Of a stretch of 64,000 bases of DNA, positions 35,141-45,659 are shown piece by piece. Each line of letters begins with the position of its first letter. Position 1 is the first letter of the stretch. The position numbers and the translations under genes are program-made. The notes beneath the pieces are model-generated. The model was given only the letters and a program-made list of their open reading frames with translations. It had not been told where the DNA came from and did no database searches. The stretch is from Romanomermis culicivorax. Its lineage: Eukaryota; Nematoda; Enoplea; Mermithida; Mermithidae. The stretch is from NCBI GenBank assembly GCA_963922205.1, contig CAWUHX010000062.1:930001-994000 (forward strand), read 5' to 3'.

Positions 35141-37471
35141 ATGGGAATTTTCGGTCAGCTGTCTACTTGGCTTGGTCTTTCCAAGAAAGAAGCTCAAGTT
35201 TTGGTTATCGGATTGGACAATAGTGGTAAATCTACCATATTGAACCATCTGAAGCCGGTGGAAGCAAAAGCAACGGACGTTGTTCCTACAGTGGGTAAGT
35301 TTTAGTGGAAATTTTGATTTCACGTTTACTGAACAGGTTTACTCTATGCTGCTACCGAAATCATATTTTCAATTTTTATTTGATAGTTTTGTTCATTTAC
35401 TAAAATATCGCTAGATGACTCTATTTTCAAATAAGTTTCTGAAACACGAAAGTTGGTTTTTCTATTTCAAAAATGGAAACATCCATCCATCGATTGGTTT
35501 GTTTGTTCTTGACCTCTATATGGGAGTTTGCACAAAAAAACTTTTTGTGTCAACATTTTTCCATTAGTTTCCGCACTTGACTCGGGTTCCGGTTTTTTTT
35601 TGTTTTGAAAATCATGAGCCAAATGACTCCTAGGCCTAAATTTTTGGGAGCCAAAAATTTGTAATTATAGAATATCTGAAAGTAGGCTTGTAACACACTG
35701 GAATGTATATTGATCAGTTGACACGTGTTCACAAAACTTGCTCAAAATTTTATTTCCTACCGGCGTTTTCTGGTACAGGCCACTTTCTACATGTACAAAG
35801 ATTGGCCAAGATATCTTTGTACAGATAACATTTTTATATGCAAAAAATACGATATTTCTTCTATTTTTGCACAAACCTTCCAAGATTGTAATTGAGTTCA
35901 TGTCCTGGCGCATAGTATAATGTATTGAAAATGCAACTTCTGTTCTTATTCCTTCCTATTAATTCCTATCTTTCCGGTGCATAGTACCGAAAATTTTTTA
36001 GATTTTGACGTTCCAAAATGCTGGCGGCTCCATGTTTAAAATTATTGTTACAAAAAAGTCGGAAAATTGAGATTTTGACCTGTTAAATGCGCTTGACCAT
36101 TGAATAGACCAATCCGAAGAATTATAGAATGAAATCCGGCGCCAAGCACCGGGAAATGTTCGGCGTTTCCTTATTTTATAGCATTGAAACCCCCCCCCTT
36201 CAAGTCTAAAATTGAATGAGAATAACTATAATTCACAAGCTTTAGGAGCCAAAATGGTTCCTATATTCTGTTTTTCTTGAAAAGCTTCCAAATAATGAAA
36301 GTGGAAAGTAAGTAGCATTACAGATTTCTGTGATTTTCCAATAAACAATGTATCGTGTAGGACTAGAAATTTGTGAGCATGCTCACCTAACCTTTACCAA
36401 TTTTTCGAGTGAAAAGTTTTACAGCGAGTACTTTATGTAAACGATTTTGACGACAGTACTGATTTGTGTCATTTTTCTATTTGGAAGCATTTTATAAAAA
36501 ACAGACTATAGACCTAATATTTCAAGATCCATTTCCAAAATTTTAAGGAACCCAGGCCATTCAAATGACTGAAAAAAGTCTGCTCGGGATCGAAAAAAAT
36601 CTTAACTAACCAATTTGTATAGTTGAGCTTGGAAATAGCCGAAAATCTGTTCATTTCTTCCCACGTTGACAATCAGTTCAGTATTTGCCGATAAATATTT
36701 TTCTCATTGATTAGCAGACTAGTGATGAGTAATTCTAGAATAGTAAACCGCATAATCATTCTTTGGAAAGCTAAGAAATACAAAAAATGATCCAGTTTCT
36801 TATAGAGAATTTGTATCTTTTCTGTGAAACAGTTTCTTGATTGACCTTTCTAGTACAAACCATTTATAAGATGACTGGCCGTTGTTCAAATTATTGTTTG
36901 CTGTCACCGTCTCGCCAATGCTCGATTTTTCATGTTTTCAGGATTTTTCATACATTTTATCTATTATTTTTGGTAACTTCCAACGTGATGAAAATAATTT
37001 GTCACATATTTACATTTTTACTTCTTGGACGCCTCTTTCTCCAGTAGTCAAATTGAAAAATAATTCGCAACTAATAAAAACATGCTGGGGATATGAAATC
37101 AAATCTTATCGAATCTTTTCGCAACTTAATCGTGGACAACAGTTGTCCTTAGATTTCTTGCTACAAATCTTTTACTATTCTAGGTTTCAACGTTGAACGT
37201 ATCCAGTCGAAGAGTTTGTCAATAACTGCTTTCGATATGTCCGGTCAGGGCCGATATCGCAATTTATGGGAGAGTTATTATAAACAGGCGCACGGCGTCG
37301 TTTTCGTTGTTGACAGTTCGGATAGAATGCGAATGGTTGTGGCAAGAGACGAGTTAGATGAACTAATGAGAAACCCCGACTTCCAAAGGCGGCGGGTACC
37401 GATCTTAATTTTCGCCAATAAAATGGACGATCGGCACGCGATGAGCGCAATAGAAGTTTCGGAAGTTTTAG
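35141..37471 (+). CDS. ARL6: ARL6/BBS3-like small GTPase, two exons, 3' exon(s) not found
   Basis: ARL6 is the ARF-family GTPase that recruits the BBSome coat to membranes near cilia. Exon 1 is 35141-35294 ([17 protein letters not shown]-loop GLDNSGKST) and ends in phase 1. Exon 2 is 37184-37471 and contains the G3 region [13 protein letters not shown], the G4 box FANKMD, and the ARL6-specific run of residues around [15 protein letters not shown]. The exon 2 donor is GTGAGA at 37472. The frame gives 147 residues. The usual last ~40 residues, with the G5 box and helix 6, are absent. Reading through the donor gives 17 unrelated residues and a TAG ending at 37524. Either the last exon lies beyond the mobile-element block that starts near 39.4 kb, or the copy is truncated. 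Confidence 0.85.
36262..36508. mobile_element. CTATAG palindromic MITE, copy 1 (ARL6 intron)
   Basis: An element of about 247 bp whose two ends are inverted copies: CTATATTCTGTTTTTCTTG on the left, and on the right ATAAAAAACAGACTATAG. Both ends continue into a GCTTCCAAATAATGAAAGTG-like arm. It has TA-rich termini as in Tc1/mariner MITEs. Confidence 0.7.
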
Positions 37472-37719
37472 GTGAGAGAGATGACCAACTTTTCGACCTT
37501 TGGGGGAAAATTTATCAGCTGTAGAGTTAAAATCAAGTAGTCTCATTATTTATTTATAATATGCGTGCTTGTAGAAAGTAAAAGGGAAGAAGTACAATGT
37601 CATAGTTTTGAAAAGCTAACTCGACTAAGCCTCAACAGTTTTAGGGTAAAAATTTCAGACTGAACTCTCTGTGGACAATTTTGAAGACATTACACATAGA
37701 ATGGAAAAGAAAACAACTA

Positions 37720-37970
37720 TAGTCTGTTATTAATAAAATGCTTCCAAATAAAAAAGTGACACAAATCAGTACGTCGTCAAAATCGTTTTCATAGAGCTCT
37801 TATTGAAAAATTTTTCGCTCGAAAAATTGTTGAAGGTTAGGTCAGTAAGCTCACAAATTTCCAATCCTATATGATATATTGTATTGTTTACCAGAAAATC
37901 GTGAAAATCTGAAATACTACTTGCTTTCTACTTTCATTATTTAGAAGCATTACAAGAAAAACAGGCTATA
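37720..37970. mobile_element. CTATAG palindromic MITE, copy 2
   Basis: About 250 bp with ends CTATAGTCTGTTATTAATAA and CAAGAAAAACAGGCTATAG, and arms complementary over roughly 40 bp. It matches the reverse complement of copy 1. Confidence 0.75.
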
Positions 37971-38444
37971 GAGTGATGAATTAAAGATTAGTCCTGCACA
38001 AATTATTTATGCATTATCACAATGAAATTCTTACAGTTGTGAGTGGTCTGGAAATGCCTATCTTATATGGATTTTGAAACGATGGATATTAAATGAGCTT
38101 TCAAAAGTTGTTTTTAGCACGGTGCTAATGAAACCAGAGTCGTACTAATGACTCGAAGGGAGAAATTTTTAAAACAGTTTGATAATGGATAAAAGATATC
38201 CCAAAATTGTGATGAAAAATCACAAGGCGTTGTTTTCAGTAACTGCATCTTCGTCAATATCCTCGTTCTCTTCGTCACTCTTGCTTAGTGAACAACCGTG
38301 GCTCGGATCTGAATCTGCTTTGGCTCTAACCTTTTGGAAACTACTTAGTAATTTTAAAACAGCTGTTTTGGCATATGCTGCTGAAGTTCACACAAATCAC
38401 TAATAGTGAGTAGAAAATAATTGAAAGTTTTCTGAATCAGTCTA

Positions 38445-38672
38445 AAACTATAATCTGTTTTTTCTGAAATGCTTCCAAGTAATAAAAGTGGAAAGAAAGT
38501 AATATTCCATATTTTTACGATTTTCCACTAAACTATATGTCACAACAAACTGCAAATTTATGAGCTTAGTCAACCAACCGTTAGGAATTTTTTGAGCAAA
38601 AAATTTACTGCAAAAGCTTTGTGACGATAGTACTGATTTTTGTCATTCTAAAATTTAGAAGCATTAGTAGTA
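38445..38672. mobile_element. CTATAG palindromic MITE, copy 3
   Basis: Same family: ACTATAATCTGTTTTTTCTG at the left, then GCTTCCAAGTAATAAAAGTG and GACGATAGTACTGATTTTTG. The right arm (TTTAGAAGCATTAGTAG) is damaged at the terminus. Confidence 0.65.
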
Positions 38673-38684
38673 AGGCCGACTCGT

Positions 38685-38830
38685 ATAGGTCGTATGGTTA
38701 AGCATATCCCTATCTTTTGTATATGACCTATAATTTGTCATTTTTGGCCGATTTATAGGTCTTTTGGTAAGCATATATGCTCGATTTTTTTGTCGATTTA
38801 TAGGTTGTATGGTTAAGCATGCAGGTTCGA
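38685..38830. repeat. Short tandem repeat with GGTTAAGCATA unit
   Basis: Three imperfect copies, about 55-60 bp apart, of CGATTTATAGGTCGTATGG followed by TTAAGCATA. No function is suggested by the sequence. Confidence 0.65.
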
Positions 38831-39753
38831 GAGTCACCATAATCGTAGAATTACGGTAATTTTTGAGTTATGGTAATAGTGGAGTTAGGGTAATAGTCGT
38901 GTTACTGTAGGTGGAAAAGGAAAATTGATGACAAACAAAAAATGGAAAAAGAAAACTAAAATGAACAAAAAAATGGAAAAGAAATGAAAAGCAAGCATGT
39001 ATAAAAAACGACTTCCTCCATGGGCAAGGGAAGTCTTTCAAAAATTTGCACCCCAGACCCCCTTTGACAAAAGGGCGCCACCTGCAGGCATAAATATGCT
39101 CGGAAGTCCCATTCCTGAATGATTGTTCCAGCCAGTAGTTTTCAGATTGGTCAGTAATGGTCTGTTCTATAAGTAAAATCTCCAAAAAGTGTATATGTGA
39201 TGAAACATTATTCCTTCGGGTGCATGCATATAAAGTTGCTTGCCTGTGAAAAAATGACCAAAAAGGTTTTTTATAGAAAAATGACCAGAAGGAGTCTGGT
39301 ATAGAAGCATGTAGAAAATTTGGAGATCTTGGAGAGTTCAAAAAAAAAATCTGTATGTAGCAAAAGAAAAACTTTTAAATCAATGTATCAATTTTGTTTT
39401 ATTGTGAAATAATCATTTAGTCCAACCATAAGGAAATGTGCAAAAATTACATTTCAAAATACCTTTATCATATATGACCTTAAATTTTTTCAAAGTTTTA
39501 TGGGTAACAACTTTACGATCTTGCTGGCACTCAATGCAGAGACTGTGCACCTTTACTTCTTGTCCATTGTTTTTTACAAAAGCAAAAACCATTCCGGGTA
39601 GTGAATAAAAATTAACTTTTTTCATAGCATCTGATGACAAAGTGATACCATGAACCTTGATCATGTGATGATATTGTTTGGTAGATGGGCTGTACAGTCT
39701 GTAAGTGTAATTCTTAGGACCCCGACTGATGAATTTGGTAATATAGGATCCAG

Positions 39754-40374
39754 TGTTGTGCAGGTCTTTTCTTAAGAGGCATAAGAAAAGATATAGGCTT
39801 CTGGTCTGAACTGACCTGTTAGAACTAACCCCTTGGCTAAGCCTCGGTGATAGTGCAACAGTCCGGTTCCCCAGACCTACCACAACAAAGATTACTTTAA
39901 ACTTAAATGCGGGGCCTCACCAGAGAGCTCCGCAGTCTCCTAGCTGAGACAAGGAATCCCCTCAGGGATATACTTACTTGAGTATAACCCTTAGTGGGTT
40001 TCCCAAGGCTTGCTGACTGCAAGCTGGTGCCTGGGCCTTTGGCCCTCCGCCTTCGTCGATCGGCGATATCTAAATAATAAACAAATATATTAAACAATAT
40101 ATCCGACGAAACATTAAGAAGAATGTGGATAAACCACAGTTGGCAGTATGCAAATAAAGTCGAAGTGCTGGGAAATAGTTCAATGGATGCCAGCAAAATA
40201 TACGAAAATATTATAATAAAAACGAAAATATAGTGAAGAATGATTTCACTATCATCTTTTTGGTCTTTCTTTGGCGCTCCACTTCTATGCAAATGTCTGC
40301 GCCGCTGGTCGTCCATTTGTTTGATTTGCATGGCGATTTCCCCATGCGATTTGCCATCAACAGGGTGCCCAACA
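39754..40374 (-). repeat. 3' LTR-like block (621 bp)
   Basis: It starts TGTTGGGCACCC and ends GCACAACA on the minus strand, with 5-bp TGTTG/CAACA inverted tips as in LTRs. The short G/A-rich tract AGGCGAGGGA (40384 to 40375) directly precedes it, where a polypurine tract would lie. Only its first ~80-100 nt match the other end of the element. Confidence 0.6.
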
Positions 40375-40396
40375 TCCCTCGCCTGTCGAAACTGAC
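39903..40396 (-). CDS. Hydrophobic open frame inside the 3' block, unknown
   Basis: A continuous minus-strand frame starts after a convincing 3' splice site at 40397 (a T9 and CT-rich tract, then ATAG). It reads through the repeat start ([20 protein letters not shown]) and continues to the stop at 39903, about 164 codons. An internal ATG is at 40331. A strongly hydrophobic stretch ([18 protein letters not shown] and [10 protein letters not shown]), predicted to give two to three membrane helices, is followed by a basic run RRRRR. I recognise no family. It may be a real terminal exon or chance. Confidence 0.35.
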
Positions 40397-41123
40397 CTAT
40401 GGGAGGTAGAAAAAAAAACTTTGGGCCAGGTTACCCCGGCATTAAAAGAATTAATCAAAAAGAAAAAATCTACTACTCCGGCTGACTCCTGTTTTTACAG
40501 TTTGTCTCACTCGGACTCCCGTTTCACAGTCTGTCCTGATCGGACTCCTGTGCTGGTCGTTGGACACAACGAATACCAAGGACTTCACCGCAATGGCTGG
40601 CAAGTGATGCCCATTTTGACCTCGGCTTTGATGGAATAACCTCCTGTCCTAAGGAGTATGACGACGACATCGGCGCCAAATTTGGTTGATTTCGGGTTCG
40701 GCTGCTCCGTCTGCATGCTGTGGCAAATCGTTAGTCATGGGCCTAACTGCATGCAAATCGTTTCCCGCGTCTCTATTTTTCTAAATTAAAATCAAAATAC
40801 GAGATTACATTATACGATACAACAAAGACGACGCGGGAATGTACGAATATCACAAAATAAAAATGCCCTAAAAATTGAGCATAAAATTGTGGCCAAAAAT
40901 TTGAAAAATGTTTTTACAGTTGCGTTTTGCACCGGTTTGTCAAAAAGAAAATTTTGGTTGGCCAGCAGCACTGAAAATTTAAATAATATTTTTGGATTTT
41001 GTAATTTTTTAATTTTTTTGGATTTTTGTAATTTTATTAGTATTTTTGGATTTTGTATTTTATGAAATTAGTAAAATATATTTGGGAAAAGATAAATTTT
41101 TGGGCCAAATTATGTGCGGCTAA

Positions 41124-41687
41124 TTACTGCTGCTGCCGGCCACCTCGGTAGCCTCCTCAAGGCCTTCCTCGATAGTATCCCCTCTGGCCGGGTTGGCCTC
41201 GGGTCTGACCTCCATCCTGGCCCTGATTTTGGCCTTGCTGACTTCTAACTCGTCTACCAAGCGGCTGAAAGTTCGGATTGTAGAATTGCGCGTCCGGGTC
41301 TTGGCCTTGGTGTTGTCAGGTTCCTCAGCCTCTGTAGGGTCGCTGAGGGTGCCCTCTGAAGCCTCCTCCCGCTTGACCTCGGTCATACCCCAGTCTAGCC
41401 CTGTATAGGGCCCGGTTTGAGAACATGTCGTCTCTCCCCTGTTGCCTTTGTGCTGGACCACTGCTAGTGGAGCTGCTGCGTTGCGGTTTTTGAGTTGGGA
41501 AAGTTGAATTAAGAGATTTTGATGATGTTGATTTTGACCTAGAAAGCGGACTTTTATAAGAAGTGCTAGCAGCTTCACTATACGACCTCTGGCTGGTCGC
41601 AGTAGACGATTGTTGTGTCGTCAGCGGCTGTTTCGGAGCCGGAGGAAGTCTAGGCACTTTAAACTTACTTGGGCTCTTGGCAGCCAT
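41124..41687 (-). pseudogene. Long frame, segment 7: Ser/Pro-rich then RGG/Q-rich tail
   Basis: Same frame. KVPRLPPAPKQPLTTQQSS and Ser-rich repeats are followed by an Arg-Gly-Gly/Gln-rich C-terminus (RGQAGGGFRGHPQRPYRG; later QGQNQGQDGGQTRGQPGQRG and GGYRGGRQQQ). RGG boxes bind RNA in many proteins. In-frame TGAs occur at 41325, 41316 and 41157. Each replaces a codon where CGA (Arg) would fit the RGG pattern. The natural end appears to be the TAA at 41124-41126. Confidence 0.65.
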
Positions 41688-42074
41688 TCACTGATACTTA
41701 TCAGCTTGCAGTCTGTCATCGCCTGGTGCCTTCCTTTTAACACCCATCTGGTTTAACCTCTGCGAGCCCATAAAGATGTACTGGTTAAAGGCTGCAATGT
41801 AGACCTCGTCCACGCGGTTTCCCTGGGCCTCGACGACCAGTTGTCTATTCGCAAACGAACACGCCTGGGCATACCACCTACCAATTGCCGTCGGCGTGAT
41901 CGGCGCGAAATCCAACTGTAAAAAGATCATTAAGGTCACGTACCTAATGGCCGTAAAGACGTCTGAAGCGTCATAGTCCTGAAGCCATCTGGGAATAAGA
42001 ATTAAAATAATCCACTCCCAAATTTCCTCAGGGATGTGTTCTCCATCAAACATGAATCCACCCTGCATTTCGAA
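41688..42074 (-). pseudogene. Long frame, segment 6 (unknown, aromatic-rich)
   Basis: Same frame, 126 residues from the Met codon at 42068: GEHIPEEIWEWIILILIPRW, IGRWYAQACSFANRQLV and GSQRLNQMG. It is helical in character with many Trp and Ile residues. It ends at a TGA (41688-41690) immediately followed by ATG. Confidence 0.55.
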
Positions 42075-42821
42075 TTAGTGGCAATAATTGTCATGAATCT
42101 CGGCCATGGCATCATTGACCATTCTATAAATAATAGGCCGTTCTTGGCGGTCAAAGGCGAAAAAATTGGCGACCTCTGGATTTTTGAATGAGATCGGCCC
42201 AATTAGGCGCCTTTGTTCTCGTTGCCACTCCCAATAATCAATCAGAGTTTCTGCCAATTGACCAGGAGTGACAAACTGCTGTGGCTCCCTTTCGGGTTTC
42301 TTAACCACCACATTCAGTTTGACCTTCTTGATCAACTTTTCCTCCGATTCAAGATCGGGCCTTACCAATATCCTTCCCACAGGTTTACTACTTTTTGCGG
42401 TATAGCTGGTGGGAATGGACTTGGATTTACCAGATGCCATACTTACCTCTCCGCCGGTTTTTGATACCGTTCGCATCTGAGTATACGATGCAGTGGACGC
42501 TGTTGTCCTATCCGATTTTGTCTGGCCTTTGGAGGTCTCCGTTCCCGTTTGACTCTTGGCAGTCTCCGCCCTCGTTTGACTTTGAGTAGTCTCCTTTCTC
42601 GACTTTCGGCTTGTCGAATATTCCGGGGTCGTAGTTTCCTCGGCCGTATCGTAAGTGTCGTTTTCGGAACCAGTGGCGGCCGCTCCTTGTTGCTGCTGAC
42701 CTTGAGCTGCAAGTCTGTGTGCTTTGGCCTTACCTAGCCTTTTCCTACGCCTTATCTTTTCTCTGGCCAAGTGTCGGATAAATTTTTCCGACATACCTTC
42801 AGCTAACATCTGCTGAACTTT
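42075..42821 (-). pseudogene. Long frame, segment 5: basic and Ser/Thr/Gln-rich linker
   Basis: Same frame. A basic N-terminal part ([18 protein letters not shown]) is followed by QTK/QTR-type low-complexity repeats ([19 protein letters not shown]) and then a more folded-looking end ([19 protein letters not shown]). The TAA at 42075-42077 interrupts, and the frame continues after it. Confidence 0.6.
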
Positions 42822-43541
42822 CTATGGGAAATATACTCCAGGGATTCTTTCCTCAGTTATTTTTCCCCTTTTCATCAGCTCTGTCCCTGCTATGGCTGAA
42901 TCTGAGCTGTCATCGACCAAAGCCTGCTCCTTCAGCTTTCTTTGAAGTGCCCTCTGAGGCAGGAATTCCTGCTGCGTCAGCCTTCTTTGTTCCTGTATTT
43001 TGGCCTGTAGGGCCTCATGCTTCGCTTGCTGATCATCATCCTTAGGATCCTTAGCTTTAATAGGTATCTCCTTGAATGCCTCTTGCATCTTTTCCAGTCT
43101 GACGTCGATTCCCGACATTTTAGACACTGCTTCATCTATTTGAGTCTGGATCTTTTCCTCCTCAACAGCCTGTTTCTGAGTTTTGACCTCCATCGCATCT
43201 TTATTCTCCGACGTCTGGCCCTCAGACTCCAGAATCTCACCTTCTTCTTCCTCTTCTTCAACATCCTCCTCTGAACTAGATTCAGAGTCTGAATTTCGTA
43301 TCTTCTGCAAAAGTTGCTTTACTTTAGCTGGCAAAACAGCTGGTGCCGGAGGTACAGATTGCATAATGGTGACGACTTCTGGCTCAGTCTCGGTCGGCTG
43401 CTGTACCTGAGTTACCTGAGTCGGCTGTGCCACCACTGGTTGCATTGACAGCCGCACCACGACTACTACTGCAGCTGCTTGCGTAGCATCGGTGTCCAAA
43501 ACTGGTTGTTTTGCTTTGACCACCAGGGCTGGCTCTTGCGT
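42822..43541 (-). pseudogene. Long frame, segment 4: acidic and coiled-coil region
   Basis: Same frame as segment 3, directly after its TAG. A Val/Gln/Thr-rich start is followed by a phospho-site-like acidic block ([20 protein letters not shown] near 43300) and then a Lys/Glu/Gln-rich stretch likely to form a coiled coil ([20 protein letters not shown] near 42995). It ends at a TAG at 42822-42824. Confidence 0.6.
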
Positions 43542-44390
43542 CTATGTTTTAACTTGTCCCGACCCTCCGGCTTTTGCCGTTTGGGAAGTAGAGGGACGAT
43601 TTACCAGTACTTTAGATTTCAACTCACCGGCTGGGGTATAAGTTAGCTTATACCCAGGCATTTCTGAAGCAATTTGTCTCTCCCCGAAGCTTTTGCTGAC
43701 GAATTCTGGTCTGAGTTCGAGCGGGTTTCGCGGTGCGTAAGTTGTTGGATAATCGGTCGGATGTGCATCTTCCGTCTTTGGATACCGCAATCTCGGTGTC
43801 AAAGTCTCGAAGCCTACATAGTAAAAAGTTACATAAAAGTAAGGATTCACCTTGTAAGCTTCGTCCTTTAGTAATGATTTGTTGTCGCGGATTTGTAGGA
43901 TTTCTTCGGCTTCTCTAAATCGTAGCGGGACGAATCCAAACTGATTTTGCCAAGCGTATACCCCTTTTTTGGATGGAAAACGGGGTTTCGACGGCAGTAA
44001 CCTCGCTGCTAATTCTAAATAATAAGCCAGGGGGTCCCCTGACTTCCAGGACATGCATTTTATCATCTCCTGGCCTTCTTTAGTATAACTATTCAAAAAG
44101 TTATAATTCAGCAGTGCGCTAGTTTCATAGTCGCACTCTGCTCTTGAATGAGGCCATGCCAAGTGATAGGCCAATGGCATGAATTTACAGATGACCTCTA
44201 ACTCTGGAAAGTTTCACTCATCTAACATGCTCGATATTTTGGCCAAATTCGGCGTATAAAAATTCGTTTTATAGGCTTGTCTATGGCCTTCTATACCCAC
44301 TGGGTAATAGTTGTTCGATGAAAACACTTCCTGTGGAATTTCATCGGGCTTCCCGGCTTGTTGCCAGTATAGCTTAGCTTTTCATAAAGT
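43542..44390 (-). pseudogene. Long frame, segment 3 (unknown)
   Basis: The frame holds from about 44390 to a TAG at 43542-43544, with one internal TGA at 44214-44216. The segment includes [41 protein letters not shown] and [15 protein letters not shown]. It looks globular and is rich in Tyr, Pro and Leu. I recognise no domain; a structural or capsid-like role is only a guess from its place. Confidence 0.55.
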
Positions 44391-44899
44391 GTCAAAGAGA
44401 TCTTACCGTCTAAATCCCAATAGGATCCACCTAACTTGAGATTTTCCAGGATATTTTTGGCAATATTAACCCAGTCTGGTATTTGAACGTCCTGGATTTC
44501 GTCAGGATCACTATCCTCGGTGTACCCATTGTCCTTCACTGGTTTACAATCTCTCGGGAGTAATGGATAAAAACCACTCGGTAACTGAACTCCCTGAGGA
44601 TGAACGGGGTTACACTCCGTAGATGCGGTATAATAACCTGTGTTATTTCCCTGCATTTGTACTGCCCAACGGTTGTACATTTCACACTTCATCATATGGT
44701 ACACCATATTAGGCTGTACCTGATCAGTTTCCAATACTGAGGAGCCTAGCCCCATTTCTCTATTTACGTTGCCAGGTATCATTAGATATTGTTGATAAAA
44801 ATGTAAGGCAACACTATTGATCTGTTTGGGATCAACCTTGTCATGATCGAAAATCTGCATTTGCATTAGCAGTTGATCGGCCATGCCGTAGTGAATCAT
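44291..44899 (-). pseudogene. Long frame, segment 2 (unknown, Gag-like position)
   Basis: 202 residues open from ATG 44899, but the last ~30 are out of frame. Near 44390 the coding pattern moves to the frame used by everything downstream. The content is mixed polar and aromatic ([27 protein letters not shown]). No known domain was recognised. It follows the exonuclease directly and is probably part of the same polyprotein. Confidence 0.55.
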
Positions 44900-45656
44900 G
44901 CAAACATAGCCAATAATGAATAGTATGCGTCTAGAGCTGTATACCTAAGCTCTTCCGGCAGTATTCCTCTTTTGGCAAACCGATCACAGTTCGCCTTTAG
45001 TGAAAAATCATATTGGTAGGGGCCCGTGTCTATTAAATAAAATTCTGTGAACAGTCCCTTTAACCGAAAGGTTTCGGGACAAATACCTGTTTGAAAACAC
45101 TTTTTCTCCAGGTTAACCCCTACCATGGTTAAGGGGAAATGGTCTAAATCAAAGTAGCGACCTTTGGTCTTCCTAAGATATTCCCTTAAGGGGACAGTTT
45201 TGTCCCTATCCTTATTATCTCGCCCTGACCCACATACGTTATAAATACTTACCAAGTCCTCCAGTACTGAATATCCGGCAAACAGCATGTCCGAATTGAG
45301 GAAGTCGTGGAGGCTTGTCCATTCCTTGAGGATCAAGGTTGTCATATCAATAACATACGTTTGACCATTGGTTAGCGCGAAGCTTACGTAGCAGGCAAAT
45401 TGTTTTCCCATCGGATTGTCAACCTCTCTCGTTTTGAACAAGGCGGCGACCTTATCCTGATGGACTTTTTCTACGTCGAATCCACAAACTGGTTGTCCTC
45501 TGAAGATTGATACTTCTCGGATAAAATGGAGTACTTGGCTGACTTTCCCGATGTCTACCATTCGAGGTTCCTTGGGATTAGCCAGCCAGTATCCAAAAGT
45601 GGCTTTGAACCACTGGTCCAGTTTGTGAATTCTCACGACCCTTTTGATGTTGTAAT
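44896..45656 (-). CDS. DEDDy 3'-5' exonuclease-like domain (start of the long frame)
   Basis: The domain resembles RNase D, Rrp6, WRN and EXD2 nucleases, which remove nucleotides from RNA or DNA 3' ends using two metal ions. Motif I is GFDVE (DxE, near 45490). Motif II lies in [13 protein letters not shown] (Asp, near 45265). Motif III is [11 protein letters not shown] (YxxxD, near 44935), preceded by GILPEELR, as in the PLxxEQLxYAAxD pattern of the family. All four acidic residues and the Tyr are present, so the site could be active. There is no ATG near the start; the frame opens after a possible splice acceptor TTTAG at 45657. It ends at a TGA overlapping the next segment by four bases (ATGA at 44899), which is either a coupled start or a frame slip. 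Confidence 0.7.
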
Positions 45657-45659
45657 CTA

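Noticed and set aside
39754-39883. N-terminus of the frame ending at 39413 (MVGLGNRTVALSPRLSQG)
   Set aside because: These residues come from the inserted element's terminal block; polymerase coding starts only at 39749.
41193-43410. Open frames on the + strand over 41.2-43.4 kb
   Set aside because: Antisense shadows of the Ser/Lys/Glu-rich minus-strand frame; composition and motifs support only the minus strand.
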